64,000 nt of DNA from Zopfochytrium polystomum (Eukaryota; Chytridiomycota; Chytridiomycetes; Chytridiales; Chytridiaceae), in the NCBI GenBank assembly GCA_025765615.1, contig JAIVFJ010000097.1, positions 124,001-188,000 of the forward strand, read 5' to 3'. Positions 53,021 to 64,000 of the stretch are shown piece after piece (position 1 is the stretch's first letter; each line of letters opens with the position of its first letter). Both the position numbers and the translations under genes were made by a program. The notes under the pieces were generated by a model. The model saw only the letters and a list, made by a program, of their open reading frames with translations, was not told the DNA's origin and did not search any database.

Positions 53021-56014
53021 TAAAGGATTCGATGCACTGCAGCTTGAAGTTCTTGTTTAGTAACCTTGCTTTCTCCCACAGTTTTGTTGCTACTTGCAAT
53101 GCTTATGATCTCATTCTTGGAATGGATTGGTTGGAGAAAGAGAACCCTCAACTTGATTGGTGATCCAAAACCCTCACCCTTCATGGTCAAGTTGTCATGC
53201 TGGCGCCTCTCCTGACCTTGACATTGAACTCTGCAGTGCACAGGCCTTTGGTCGTTCCATCTGAAAAGAGGATGGGTGCTGAGGGGTATTGTTCAACGTG
53301 AACGCCACACAAGAAGACCACCAAGGACTTAGATGATGTTGACAAAGCAGTCTTGGCTACACTTGGCCCCAAGATTCGTGCCATTATTGAGGAATTTCCT
53401 GAAGTCTTCTCCACATTCAATGGCGCTCTCCTTCTCATTCAACCGACCACATCAACTGAAAGATCCCAACCAGCCACCACCATACCATCCCATCTATCCA
53501 ACGAGTGAAGATGAGCTTGAAGCATTACTGAATTGCAAATTCTTTTGGAAAATGATCGCATTCAACATTCAATTTCTCCTTATGCTCCTATCTTCTTTGT
53601 TCATCAAAAGGATAAGCTTCATTTGGTTTTTGACCTCTGACTTCTAAACCAACACCATTCATGATCACACAGCTTTACCCAACATCACTGAAGTTCTTGA
53701 TTGTTTACAAGGTGCTCGTTTCTTCACATCACTTGACCTTGCATCTGGTTATCATCAAATTCTGGTCGCTGAAGATGATCGTTTCAAAACTGCCTTTCGA
53801 ACTAAATATGGTCACTTTGAATGGGTAGTATGCCTCTTGGTTTGTCCAACTCTCCTGCAACCTTTCAGGCAACTGTGAAATCCATTTTTCGTGACTTTGT
53901 TGATCTGTTTCTAACTGTCTACATTGATGATTTGTTAATCTTCTCTTGCACTTTTGATGAACATCTTAAACACCTTGTTCAGTTCTTCAACGTCTTCAAG
54001 AAACAATTTTCACTGCCATCTTCATAAGTGCCGTTTCCTTCAAACTGAAGTGAAGCATTTTGGTTTTCACATTTCTTGTGGACCATGTTTGTGTTCTTTC
54101 TTCTCACCTTGATGCTATTTGTGACTTTGAACCTCCTTGTTCTTGGACTGAACTTTTGCATTCCTTGGACTCGCTAATACTCTTCATTGCTTTATTCCTC
54201 GCCAAGCACACCTACCCTCACCACTTTCAGACTTACTTCGATGGAATGAAACTATAACCAAAGCAACCCCATTTGACTGGAATGCCAAGGCTTGAGCAAA
54301 AATTCAACAACATCATTCTCAACCGGCTAATCTTTCTTTCTTTGAGTGCTCACGACCTGACTATCAAGCAACCAATTGGTCACAACATGCTATCAAGACA
54401 ACAATGGTGAAGTTCTTCACATCGCATTTGGCTCATGCAAGGGCAACTCGGCTGAACGAAATTACCATCCATATATGGGCAAAATCCTTGTACTTGTGGA
54501 AGGACTCAAACACCACCACCCATCATTTCTCGCCAGTTTGACAGTTAAAGTCCTCACTGACAACCACTCTCTCAACATCTCCTCAATCAGCCAAAGCTCC
54601 ACCCTGTTCAGCTTCGTTGGTTGGAAGAGATTGAATTCTACTGCCAACATTATCTCTTGTCATTGACACACATCCGACACTGCAGTTCAAACAGATTCAC
54701 CCCGCAGCTTGCTCCAAAAGCACAATTACTTCCATTACTCCTCAGCTTCATCAACAACACTACCAGATGGACAATGACTACCAAGTCATCGTTGAGTCGC
54801 TGGATCGACTTTACAACCACTGTTGTGGCTATGTCTGCACCTCCAGCACTACCTTCTCTACTTCAAGGACGCGAAAGCCAACAGACTTTGCATGCCTGCT
54901 ATCCTTCGCTCGTCCATCATGGCCACCACGCATGATGAAACCATCCATGGAAATTGGCGGCACACCACCAAACAAATTGCTCAGACATACCACTGGCCAA
55001 AGCCTCACCAAGATGCACAACAATACGTATGTTCCTGTGACCTTTGTCATCTCAATCCCGTAGCACACACCACTCCCTACAGTCTTCTGCACCTGTACAA
55101 CCCAGCACCTGCACCTTGGCACACAATCAGCATTGATTTTATCATCAAGCTACCCACCACAGAACGCAGTCATGGCAACCTTGCCATGGTTGTTGATTCA
55201 GCTTCCGAGCACACTCACATTTGGGCCTGCCACACCACTAACACAGCTCATGACTTCACCTTTCAGTTTTTCAACAATGTTTGGCGCCTTCACAGTCTTC
55301 CACAAGAGATCATCAGTGACTGTGACTCCAAGTTCATCTCTCTTTTCTGGTGTCACTTCACCTCTCTGCTCAACACCAAGCTCAAACTCTCCAGTTCGTA
55401 CCATCCTCAAACCAACAGGGCATCAATGAGTCCATCAACAATTCCACTGGTTTCACTTCTCTCTTTTTGGACACTGGTCAACATACCCTTTCACCTTTAA
55501 ATCTCTCCACCCCCTTTTGTCAATTTCCCACTCTTGATGACCTCGTCGCTCATATACGTGTTGCCAAAGAAGCTCTTGCTTGTGCACAGGACAAACAACG
55601 TGTTTACACCAATGCTCAGCACCGCCCTGATCCCTTTCAATCTGGTGACCTTGTTCTTGCTAGTGCTAAGGACTTCCTTCCCCCAAACCAAACCAGTTGT
55701 CCTTCTTCTAAACTTTCAGCTCAATTTTACAGACCTTTCAAAATTCTTTGCAAACTTGGTACTTCTTATCACCTTGCCTTTCCTCCAACATGGTGTGTTC
55801 ACCCTGTTTTCCACCCAGACAAACTTTGCATATCCATTTCCCGTACTCCCGATATTTTTAATCCACTCCCTCTTGATCAACGAACTCCCTCTCAAATTCT
55901 TACTGTTCACCGCAACCTTGCCAGCAGTATTTCTTCAGTCTTGATTTCTTGGAAAGCCCACCCACACCTTTTCAACTCTTGGCTCCGCGTTACCCTGACC
56001 GGGTGGGGGAGGTA
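53021..56014 (+). pseudogene. pol remnant: protease end, reverse transcriptase, RNase H, integrase
   Basis: In order: the protease end (YDLILGMDWL, about 53102-53131); reverse transcriptase pieces (LDLASGYHQILVAEDDRFKT at about 53736-53795, LGLSNSPATFQ, then VYIDDLLIF with the catalytic YIDD at about 53919-53935); RNase H remnant (VLTDNHSLN at about 54550); integrase zinc finger (an HH pair then CSCDLC at about 55034-55051), catalytic core pieces (ISIDFIIKLP and IISDCDSKF) and a C-terminal part (SGDLVLASAKDFLPPNQ, then VHPVFHPDKL). At least four stops or shifts, one at about 53822 inside the reverse transcriptase, make it non-coding. The order with integrase after RNase H identifies Ty3/gypsy. 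Confidence 0.85.
56000..56012 (+). promoter_or_regulatory. Polypurine tract
   Basis: GGGTGGGGGAGG directly upstream of the 3' LTR, in the position where retroelements prime plus-strand DNA. Confidence 0.65.
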
Positions 56015-56136
56015 TGTGTGAGAAACACCCGCTGCTTGTCCCATGTCACAACACAATTTGTTTTGCTTTCACTCACTTCGCATCATGCGACACACCCATG
56101 TCCCCCACCACTGTTTGCACACAGCACACCATCACA
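56015..56136 (+). repeat. 3' LTR
   Basis: About 122 bp, TGTGTGAGAAACACC to CACCATCACA, matching the 5' LTR. Followed by TGCCC, against TGCCA before the 5' LTR; including the shared A, ATGCC is present on both sides. Confidence 0.88.
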
Positions 56137-56847
56137 TGCCCGAGCAAAAAAATTTGGATTTGCATCACGAGGGGAGGCGCTCTCAGACACCAGCGGCTTG
56201 AAGCCCACGGGCCCACAGCGATTATTGGTGCTGTGGAGGCAAAAATAGCTCTTCAAACCTGATTTTCTCAAAACAAAAAGTCGATGTCCACAAAGATTTT
56301 TGGACCCTGGGACAGAGCGCCGTACCAGAAGCAGCATGACCCTGAAATTTTCACCGGAATAAATGCCCTAGAAGTCGGTCGGCCGTGTCACGGCGAGGCG
56401 CAGCTGTATACTCCTCGCTGCGGCGGCGTAGTGGCTGTCGGGATCGCGGGGGCGGGGGAGTTGCGATGGCGGCGGTGAGGATGCTGGGAGAAGGTTGGGG
56501 GCTACAAGAGTCTTGTTCACAAAAAAACTCTCTTCTTTGAATAAAAAAAAACGAGAAGGAAAACAAGGAATCATAACTCTTGGCGCAAAGCGGAACTGGA
56601 ACAAATGTACTTCCATTCTGTGGACAATCTCTCATGGACAGATGGCACCAAAAACTTGAATTCTCCTCAGTAGCACGAAGAAACAAGTTTCAACCTTTGG
56701 ACGCTTTTTTGGCTGTGTGGAACGAGGATATTGAAAGACTTGTGGTGCCCTGAGCTTGCAACGGAGCTCCTGCAAAGGGGGACCTGCCTGAGAGGAACTG
56801 TCTGTGAAAGCTGTAAATAGATTCCAGCTTTGTGTTATGAATCACCC
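56137..56847. other. Intergenic, no gene seen
   Basis: About 700 bp right of the retroelement. Includes a GC-rich patch at 56380-56480. No gene. Confidence 0.5.
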
Positions 56848-57033
56848 TCTGGAAACCTCTGGAACCTTCTAGAACATTCCTTCATGGAACCTTGTGGAAC
56901 CTTCTGGAACCTTCTTTGCTTTCCTGACTTGTCTTGTTGTCATTGGTGTCATTGGTATCATTGTATTACTAATTGCTCTTTCTGGAGCTTTCTTTGAGTC
57001 TTGACAAGAAAGACTCTCAGAACGAATAAAAGG
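56848..57033 (+). promoter_or_regulatory. Heat-shock-element-like array and TATA-like box
   Basis: Between 56848 and 56920 the sequence repeats GGAACCTTC units: CTGGAACCTTCTAGAACATT then TGGAACCTTGTGGAACCTTC and another TGGAACCTTC. Alternating GAA and TTC at about 5-bp steps is the heat-shock-factor binding pattern. About 105 bp downstream AATAAAAGGGGG (57025-57036) looks like a TATA box. The downstream transcription unit is the piggyBac-like remnant, so this may be a mobile-element promoter. Confidence 0.55.
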
Positions 57034-57190
57034 GGGATGGGGGACCTGTCCCATCCCTCAAGTGAATTATTGTTTCCAATACAATCATCACGCCTCTCAG
57101 TTCCTTGTCTGCCTTGCCCTGTCCTGCCATGTTCCTGACACTTTGGTGAAGACTAAGGAGTCGAAACCTCAGACGCATCACTGGGCAACA

Positions 57191-57470
57191 ATGTCGCTCC
57201 CCAACAGAACCATGACAGCTATTGCATCCTCTGACAAGCGTGTTTTTCACATAATCATGACTGCTGATAATGGTTCTCAAGTTGACTCAATAACAGCTTA
57301 CAATCCCCATTCAAAGAAATACAGTGGAGTCAGAAAAAAAGCCCGGAGGTACGGCAGAGTACCATCGTTTTATGGGAGGAATTGATTTGGTGTACCAGAT
57401 GACTGCCATGCCGGGCGTTCAGCAATGTACCAAACACGTGGTACCACAAAATGTTGCATTCACAACGCAC
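57191..57470 (+). pseudogene. piggyBac-like transposase fragment
   Basis: From ATG 57191: MSLPNRTMTAIASSDKRVFH, then IIMTADNGSQV. After a frame change in the A run at about 57337-57343 it reads AEYHRFMGGIDLVYQM. MGGIDxxxQ is the pattern around the last conserved Asp of piggyBac (DDE_Tnp_1_7) transposases. It is far too short for a working transposase and has a frameshift. The call rests on that one motif and its preceding spacing. Confidence 0.45.
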
Positions 57471-57759
57471 ACATTATTTACTTCTATTCCCAAGCATTAT
57501 GCATGCCCCCGCCAAAAAAAAAAAAAGGAAGTGGTCGTTGCGGGCTGTTAATGTGGCACAACGGAAGAAAAAAAATGAAAAATCATTGAAAGGAGAAGCA
57601 AACAGGGGGAAAGAAGGAACAACAATAAGGCGAAAATGTCGTGGCGTCGAGCGACGCAGCCAAAACCACCCCATTAGTTACACGCCAAAACAGCAACAAC
57701 AAACCGAAACACCCTCTCTACTTTCATCGCAAGAAACACAGCCAACCCCACACTCCTCC
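57471..57759. other. Intergenic A-rich region
   Basis: About 290 bp, A-rich, presumed 3' UTR of the minus-strand methyltransferase gene. No gene. Confidence 0.5.
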
Positions 57760-59399
57760 TCAAGAAGAAGAAGAAGAAGACGAAGCAGCAACCACAAGCA
57801 CCTTCCTCAGCTCCCCGACGTGGCGCGGCGTCGTGCGGCAGCACCCGCCCACCCCCGTCGCCCCGGCCTCTACCCACCGCCGCGCCAGCTCGGCGTACCC
57901 GCCCACCGTCCCCGCGACGAGCCCCTCCCCGCGCCACACTTTGGCCGCCCCGTCCCACTCCTCCCCGCTGTTCGGGTACACCACGATCCCGACCTCCCCG
58001 CGCCCGCGCCCGGCCTCCTCCAGCGCGCGCCGGATCCGCCGCACTCCTTCCTCCACCCCCGCCGGCGCCGTGCAGTTGATCCCGATCGCGGCCAGCCCCG
58101 GCATGTGCGCCAGCGCCCCCGCTACCGCCCCGATGTCTTCCCCCGCGTTCGTGTGCCCGCCGTCCGCGCGGCACGAGAGAGAGATCCACGAGGGAGGGAG
58201 CGCCGGTCGCGTTGGAGTGGCAAGGGATTCGAGCGCGTCCGAGATCGCGAGGACTTCGAGGAGCGACGGCACGGTTTCGAACGCAAGGATGTCTTTTGTT
58301 GTTGTAGTTGTTGATTTTTTTTCGTTTTTTTTTTGTTTTGTTTTTTTGGTTTTGAGCACAACGAAACGAAGCGAGGGGCGGGGGGTATGAGCGAAAGTAC
58401 CCTTGCGCGCGGACTGTCGCCTCCATTCCGGCGCAAAAAAAAAAACAACGATTGAGGAAAAACACATTACCTGGGTTCCCGGCGAGCGCGATCTCGACCC
58501 GATCTCGATGGAACTTTGCGAGCGACTCCCTCGTCATCCCCCTGAAATCGCCGGTGTACTCGCTGCCGTCCGCCAGCGTCGCCCCGTACGACCCCATCGA
58601 CGCCGCGACCAGGTGTGGCGGGCGAGGGCGGTGGCTTCCCGCCGCCGCGTTGCCTCCGCGCGATCCGGGGTGCTCCGCCAGGTGCTCGCGGATGGCGTCC
58701 CGCGCCAGCTCCACGGCGAGCGAAAAGATGCGGCGCGGATCGACAGGCGGCGTCAGAGAGAGCAGGGCGTGGGGCGAGGCTTGGTACGTCGCGGTCGTGA
58801 TGACATCTGTATTTTTGCCCGGGGGTAAGGGAGTTAGAGGTCTGGGGTTTTCTGTGATTTCGAACGAACCGGCGCCGGCGGCGAGGTACCGCTTGTGAAC
58901 CGCCTTGATCGCTGCGGGGTCTTCGATGAGGAGGCGCGCGCTCCAGAGGTTGCCGGACAGATCGATCCCGTCGGCTTCGAGCTCGGTAGCGAGGCCGCCT
59001 GTGGCCAGTGGTGTTTAGACAATGCTCTCTCTCTCTCTCTCTCCGCACGATCCCCTTTATCGCAACAACAGCAATAACAACAGCAACAAATGAATACACA
59101 CCGTCAATGACGCAGGCGCCTGGGAAGGACGCCAGGACGGAAGAAGCGACGGCCTGCTGCTGGGGTGGTTGTGGTGGTGATGGTGTGGTGATCGCTGCCG
59201 CCGCCGCTGCCTTCCGGTTGTGGTTGTGGTTGTGGTTGTTGTGGTGGTGGTGGTGGTCGAGTGCAGCTACTGCGGGCGAGGAGGAGGAGGACGAGAGTAG
59301 TGCTGCTGATGCTGCTGCTGCTTCTACGGCGACGACGTTGCGTGTTGTTGCAGCCGCAGCAGCAGCTTCGACGTGCGACGATGAAGGCGACGGGCACAT
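57760..59399 (-). CDS. Homocysteine S-methyltransferase, 4 exons
   Basis: 431 residues from exons 59399-59102, 58998-58870, 58806-58471 and 58292-57760; all three introns are phase 1. The family start, DGGLATELEADGIDLSG, follows an unusual leader of about 95 residues rich in Ala, Ser, His and Asn. Next come LWSARLLIEDPAAIKAVH, ITTATYQAS, ASMGSYGATLADGSEYTG, DILAFETVPSLLEVLA, IGINCTAP and, near residues 402-408, GGCCRTTP. The Cys of GINC and the CC pair are the three zinc ligands. The enzyme moves a methyl group from S-methylmethionine or S-adenosylmethionine to homocysteine, giving methionine; probably cytosolic. It ends in a Ser run. The leader may be disordered; a start closer to the core is possible but no ATG lies nearer in frame. 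Confidence 0.92.
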
Positions 59400-60440
59400 G
59401 AGGGTGTGTGGATATTGTGTTATGGTTTGACAAATCGAAAAAAAAGAAAACCAAAAAAAAAAGGAAAAAAAATGAAGAGAAAAGAAAAGAAAACGAGAAA
59501 AAGAAGAGAAGAGAAAAGTAAACTTTCTTTGAAATTTTCCATTTTTCTTTCCTTTTATTATTTTTCGGCTCAACTGTTGTTTGAGGGGGCGGTGCATCAT
59601 TGGCTCGCAATGGCGTCATTTTTCGTGCTTCCATCAGCAGCGATGGGTGTGAAGTGTCACCACTAACCATTCGACCCCAAAAAGGCGCTTCCACCCCGGT
59701 TGCAGTTCGGGACTCTCCCTCTCCCCTTCCCTCTTCCTTCCCCTTACCCGCCCGCGTAAAGAAACAACAGCACCTACTTGCGCCGTATCGTATGCGTGCG
59801 GTGCGTGCGGTGCGTGCGTTTCCCCCGGGCGGGGTAGGGTGAGGAACTGCGTATCAAGGCACGAAGCGTGACGCTTGGAGAACCCTGTGGGGCCGCCGGG
59901 ACTGGTCGAAGCTTGTCGCACCGCCTTCAGTGGCAGTTGAATTGCGGAAATATTGGCGCAATTTTGTGAGGTTCTGTATATCCACAGCTGCTGCATCGCA
60001 GGAGCCCACCACAACCCAGTTAGGTCCGTTCTTTGTCGCAAAAGTAGCCATCCATGTGTTCTTAGCTGCCGTGCACTGTGATAGTAGCCATTTCGACAAG
60101 ACTCTTCAGCTATGTCAAAGTCGCCTGAGCCGATCGATCTAGAACAACTGTCTGAGGGAATCATACACGCAAGTCCAGCACAACTAGCATTCACCAGAGC
60201 AGCGGCAAGCACTTCAGCAAGTCAAATTTGTTTTGATGTTGCTTGATTCTTGTGGGGAAGGCAGTGCAAGTTCAAAAGGATCAATAACCACTCATCGCAA
60301 TCCCATTTTTTTATCCTAAAAGCATCCCTGCGGCCCCTCAGGGACCTCCTTCCCTTTGGTGCCTCACACGAGGAAGGAGGGTGGTTGGGGGGAAGAAAGG
60401 AACGGGCACGCTGCAGCCTGCAAGAACCGAACCACGAGGC
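59400..60440. other. Intergenic, no gene recognised
   Basis: About 1 kb. The methyltransferase promoter is A/T-rich (59436-59560). Two stretches at about 59860-60210 have overlapping frames on both strands with no recognisable content. Confidence 0.5.
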
Positions 60441-60905
60441 CCCACGTATTACGTAACTGGGCGAAATGGACAAGTCAATACCACGCAATTCACAGCGAAT
60501 TCGAAAGGGAAGGAAAGGCAAAGGGCTTTTGCCTGCCTTCATGCAAAACCGGGGCCACCAAAGCTCTGCCTCCAGGCGGTCGGGGGGTCTGGTTTGTGTT
60601 GTTTCGTCCCAAACTCAGTGACAACAATGAGCTCTGAGCAGTATGTGACTATTCTGGAGAGCAATCTCATCCCAGCCTTGATGAGCACGGCCTTGAAATC
60701 CAGGACAGGACAACAACAACCCTCAGCTCACTTCCAAATACACGAGGGAATTGCTCAACAGCAATGGATTTCGTGCTCTTCAGTGGCCCTCTCAGTTGCC
60801 TTACGATGCTGCTGTGTTCCACTCAAGGAGACCAAAGTGCGCATCAGTGTCTGCATCATCCCACTAGCCCAACAGGAGAAACAGGGGGTGGCTGCCGCCC
60901 CCTAA
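60440..60905 (+). pseudogene. Tc1-like transposase relic
   Basis: SSEQYVTILESNLIPALMS followed by AHFQIHEGIAQQQWIS and, in another frame, FRALQWPSQLP. These parallel the Tc1 region with YxxxLExxLxP, the Asp-Asn-His motif and WPxxSPDLNP, but the Asp-Asn-Ala motif is lost and a frameshift separates the pieces. It belongs to a different, classical Tc1 lineage from the intact element at 50260. Confidence 0.6.
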
Positions 60906-62658
60906 TTCAACTAAAATACTACTTCTGTTTATGATTCTGCAAAGTCAACTGGGCTGTTTTTTCCATCAATCAATGAGTTGTCACTCTCTGAAAGGGGCAG
61001 CGAAATTCAATAAGGAAGGAAGTCCATGGGCTGTCTGTCTAACTGAGCGGAAGTCAATGGGTTGTCTGTCTACCTCCCATCTCTGGGAGTGACAGCCAAC
61101 GGGCAGCTGTCTTACTCTCTGTCTCTGACTCCAGCTGTTGGCCGTTGGTGGAAAAGTTATAAAATTGTTATTTGGAGCTGACTGTCATAAAACCGCAAGG
61201 ATTGGGACCCCTATTATTATTCCTGATTCTTTAGTTTCCAAGGCGTTATCAAAGTGTATTTGCGGCTCACCTGTCTTTATTATTGGGCCTGCTTTTACTA
61301 CTTTTGTCTTAACAGCTTCCTTTCCGCCAGGGTTTTCCCAACATATTTTCTTTTTCGGTGACTAACAGAGACTGCCTGACTGCCTAGGGAGGGGGTGCCT
61401 GACAGGCCGTACCCCACGCCTGACTAATTTATTATTTATTTTTGCCACTTGTACAAACATGCATAGGGTTGGGGGACTGAGAGCATTTGTGGTGGATGCT
61501 CCAAGTCAGGGGGGTTGACTTGTCAATTTTCTCTCTCTCTGTATTTGGGCCATTTCTCTTTTTCCTTTTTTCTTCAATCTGATTTCTGTCCTTTGGCACC
61601 AATACAGAGTCCCTTCAAATCCATCTGGCTCACAGAGGTGAGGGTAGTGAGAGAAGGTACACAACCAGGTGTGTACGTGGTCCCTTAGTGGGGCTCCTCG
61701 TAATGGGCTGTGGGTGGGGAATGCAGCTGGACCTGCCAGTGACTGTGTGACATTGCTAACTCTGTGTTGGAGTGAGGAGCCCCAGTGCTTGCTTGCTGCG
61801 ACGACAGTGGTGGCAGTGGCAACAACGACAGTGTCATCGTCCCCAACGTTCCCGTCCCCGCGAGGGTGTTGGGGGCAGCATAGAACACCACTACCAACAC
61901 CTGAGAGTTTGATCTACGAGTGCCTGCCTCAATTGCTTTCAGAGTGAGACGTGTGAGTACTAGTGCGATGCGATAAAGCCTGTGAGTCAAGTGAACGCAC
62001 TGATGCAGCCTGGCGTAGTGCATGTATAATTGCAGGTGTTTCTGCATGTGAGTTCCCTGCGGCGAACTTCTGACCCCTACATAGTTGACTCCTTACTCTT
62101 TCTCCCCCTCATCGCTGGCGACGACGAGGACTCCCCCAGTACTGTCTGCAACAAGGGGTGCGAGGTTGCGCCCTGTCTGTCCTGTCGCTATTAAACACTC
62201 CTGTCGCATTTGAGATTAGGTTCCTGTGAATAAAAACCCCTGATTCCCTCTTCTCTCTCTTCTCGTCTCTCTCTTTATTCTGTGGTTGTGTTGCACCCTC
62301 AGGAGCTCCCTTCCGTTACCCCTTGCACTGGTCTGCAGCCACACAAGTAATCGGGAAGGGGGCCTTCCCTGGACGCAAGAACCCCGTGCCACGCCGAAGC
62401 GCATCGGGTTTTAGGAAGAACTTGAATTTCTCGTTAGAAAAGCCTCCTCGAACAAGCTCCTATGTTGACCGAAAGAGATGGAAACAGAAAAAACGTCTCA
62501 CCAAAGATTTACAAGCGAAAGGACGAAGAAGAGAAAAAGCTCATGCAAATGCAAACAAGTAACAGTAAGAAGCATCAGCGAAACAAAGTAAGAGCGAGCA
62601 AGGTAACACAACCGCCAAGACACTCTCGAAATAGACGTTAGATTTCCTTCCCCTCTCT
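60906..62658. other. Intergenic, no gene recognised
   Basis: About 1.75 kb. A roughly 30-bp near-repeat (GAAGTCCATGGGCTGTCTGT and GAAGTCAATGGGTTGTCTGT) occurs at about 61019 and 61050. The last 400 bp includes AATAAA at 62228 and should hold the 3' UTR of the right-edge gene. Overlapping short frames have no family match. Confidence 0.5.
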
Positions 62659-64000
62659 TCACTTCTTCTTGCCTCCTCCTCCCCCGCCGCCCGCGGCCGG
62701 CTTGGCCGCTGCTGCTGCTGGCTTCGCCGACGCCTGCTGTGGCTTCGGCGCAGCCGCCTGCTGCTTCGAGGCCGTCTGTTGCTTTGGCGTCGCCGTCTGC
62801 TTTTGTGCATTGGCTTGCTTCGGCGCCGAGGCTTTCGCCGCGCTGCCTCCTCCACCACCACCACCACCAGTCGTCCGAGCCGTGGTCGCCTGTTTTTGAG
62901 CTGGCGCCTTCGCTGAACTACCGCCGCCACCGCCGCCACCGCTTTTCGCAGGGGTTTTTTGCCCCTCCTCCACCTCCACCTCCACCTCCTGTGCGTGCAG
63001 TAGCCGGCTTGGCCGCCGTCGTTCCGCCAGTGTTGCCCCCGCCCGGCACCGCCGCCACCACCTTTGCCGCCCGTCGCCGCAGCTGGAGCCTTGCTGCCGC
63101 CGCTTCCCTTGGTACCGCTTCCACCACCGCCAGCACCGGCGCCACCGCCGCCGCTCCGCGTCGTTTGCATCTTACCTCCACCTGCACCGCCTTTGGCGGC
63201 TGTTCCACCACCGCCGCCGCCACGCGCGGTCCCTCCGCCACCAGCACCTTTGCCGGCAGCGGCAGCGGGTGCCTTGCCACCACCCCCTGCTTTACCGCCG
63301 CCACCGCCTCCACCACCACCACCGCCGCCGCCGCCTCGCGCAGTTTGAGTCTTACCACCGCCGCCACCAGCCTTAGCGGCAGTCCCACTGCCACCAGCAC
63401 CTCCTGCCTTGCCTCCGCCACCGCCCTTGCCCCCGGCTCCACCACCACCACCACCACCGCCGCCACGGGCCGTTTGAGTCTTTGGTGCGCCGCCGCCGCC
63501 AGCCTTACCGACAGCCCCGCCACCGCCTCCGCCTCGCGTCCCGCCGCCACCACCTGCTGCCTTGCCGCCACCTCCTCCCTTACCACCGCCGGCTCCACCT
63601 CCACCACCTGCGCCGCCGCCGCGCGCCATTTGCGCCCCTCCGCCTCTTCCTGCAGCCTTGCCGCCAGCTCCACCTCCACCAGCACCTTTGCCACCACCAC
63701 CACCACCACCACCGCCGCCGCCGCCGCGCGCAGTCGCCGCGGCTGGAGCCTTGCTGCCAGCACCTCCCTTTGCACCTCCACCACCACCGCCAGCCTTCGC
63801 TGTAGCCCCGCCACCAGCACCTTTGCCGGCACCGGTAACGCCCCCTCCTTTTCCGGCTCCACCGCCACCGCCGCCTCCGCCGCGCGCCGCCGTTTGGGAC
63901 TTGCCTCCTCCCCCTCCGGTCGCCTTGCCAGAAGCCCCGCCTCCACCGCGTGCACTCACCGCAGTCGGCACCTTGCCACCGCCTCCACCGCCGCCGCCGC
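62659..64000 (-). CDS. Gly-rich RGG-like repeat protein, 5' end outside window
   Basis: Minus-strand gene reading in from the right edge and ending KKK-stop at 62659. It is built of Gly runs separated by short Lys/Ala/Thr units, with QTARGGGG recurring several times, giving an RGG-like basic composition. The C-terminal 90 residues are Gln/Lys/Ala-rich (KQTATPKQQTASKQQAAAPK). The repeat pattern changes frame twice: at about 63020-63060 and in the A run at about 62955-62960. Pattern continuity (TARTGGGG, then KTPAKSGGG) shows the real protein crosses both points, so either small introns or indels in the repeats are present. No folded domain. RGG proteins often bind RNA, but structural or wall roles are equally possible. 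Confidence 0.6.

Larger units (their letters stand above)
48503..56136 (+). mobile_element. Ty3/gypsy LTR retrotransposon, degenerate, split by a DNA transposon
   Basis: Bounded by about 120-bp LTRs at 48503-48621 and 56015-56136. A tRNA primer-binding site, gag zinc knuckle, aspartic protease, reverse transcriptase, RNase H and integrase remnants occur in Ty3/gypsy order. ATGCC flanks both ends (48497-48501 and 56136-56140, the second sharing one base with the LTR), a plausible 5-bp target duplication; the exact LTR edge is ambiguous by one base. Internal frames are broken in several places, so the element is not autonomous. Excluding the nested transposon at 50260-53020, it is about 4.87 kb. 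It is a fungal or protist-type retroelement of plus orientation. Confidence 0.9.

Noticed and set aside
58467..59600. 377-codon minus frame reading through the methyltransferase introns
   Set aside because: Its C-terminal half is in the wrong frame for the conserved domain; the spliced model explains the region.

Overview
The window is eukaryotic nuclear DNA. Genes are split by short introns (45 to about 280 bp), intergenic DNA is full of (TC)n, (TG)n and poly-T/poly-A tracts, two nuclear-type tRNA genes are present, and no operons are seen. Coding exons are GC-rich with Ala/Gly/Ser low complexity. A multi-repeat SHIPPO/STPGR protein points to an organism with a flagellum at some stage. A long-chain fatty-alcohol oxidase-type GMC enzyme, a TauD-type dioxygenase and a DDE_3 Tc1/mariner element of the kind common in fungi point toward fungi. 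My best inference is a zoosporic (chytrid-like) fungus or a close flagellated relative; the species cannot be named from the sequence.

Layout. 0-13.4 kb: an Ala/His/Gly-rich protein running in from the left edge, a 10-exon SHIPPO protein, a 7-exon Erv46/ERGIC3 cargo receptor convergent with it, and a 4-exon unknown protein. 13.4-20 kb: an accessory patch with a scrambled duplication, decayed ankyrin-repeat genes, tRNA-Glu(CUC), a small Cys-rich secreted protein and a MITE. 20.7-29.6 kb: a P-loop (FlaR-like) kinase, the GMC alcohol oxidase, an acidic-tailed unknown protein, tRNA-Gln(UUG), an unresolved gene and a TauD-type dioxygenase with one apparent frameshift. 29.6-31.4 kb: microsatellite-rich intergenic DNA. 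31.4-42.6 kb: two seven-helix membrane proteins flanking a secreted-peptide gene with tiny exons and a row of three short TATA-driven genes. 43.4-47.4 kb: a gene of unknown family and its decayed inverted paralogue. 48.5-56.1 kb: a Ty3/gypsy retroelement with about 120-bp LTRs, split by an intact Tc1/mariner-type transposon that carries a second gene. 56.8-64 kb: a heat-shock-element-like array, piggyBac-like and Tc1-like relics, a homocysteine S-methyltransferase and a Gly-rich gene cut by the right edge.

Most genes look independently transcribed. The strongest non-routine signals are the two-gene Tc1/mariner element nested in the retrotransposon, the SHIPPO gene in which every intron is phase 1, the genome-style bias to phase-1 introns with A-rich 3' splice sites, the tandem family of short TATA-driven genes, and the scrambled accessory region at 14-18.6 kb. 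Exon borders were assigned by eye from reading frame, GT/AG signals and protein continuity.
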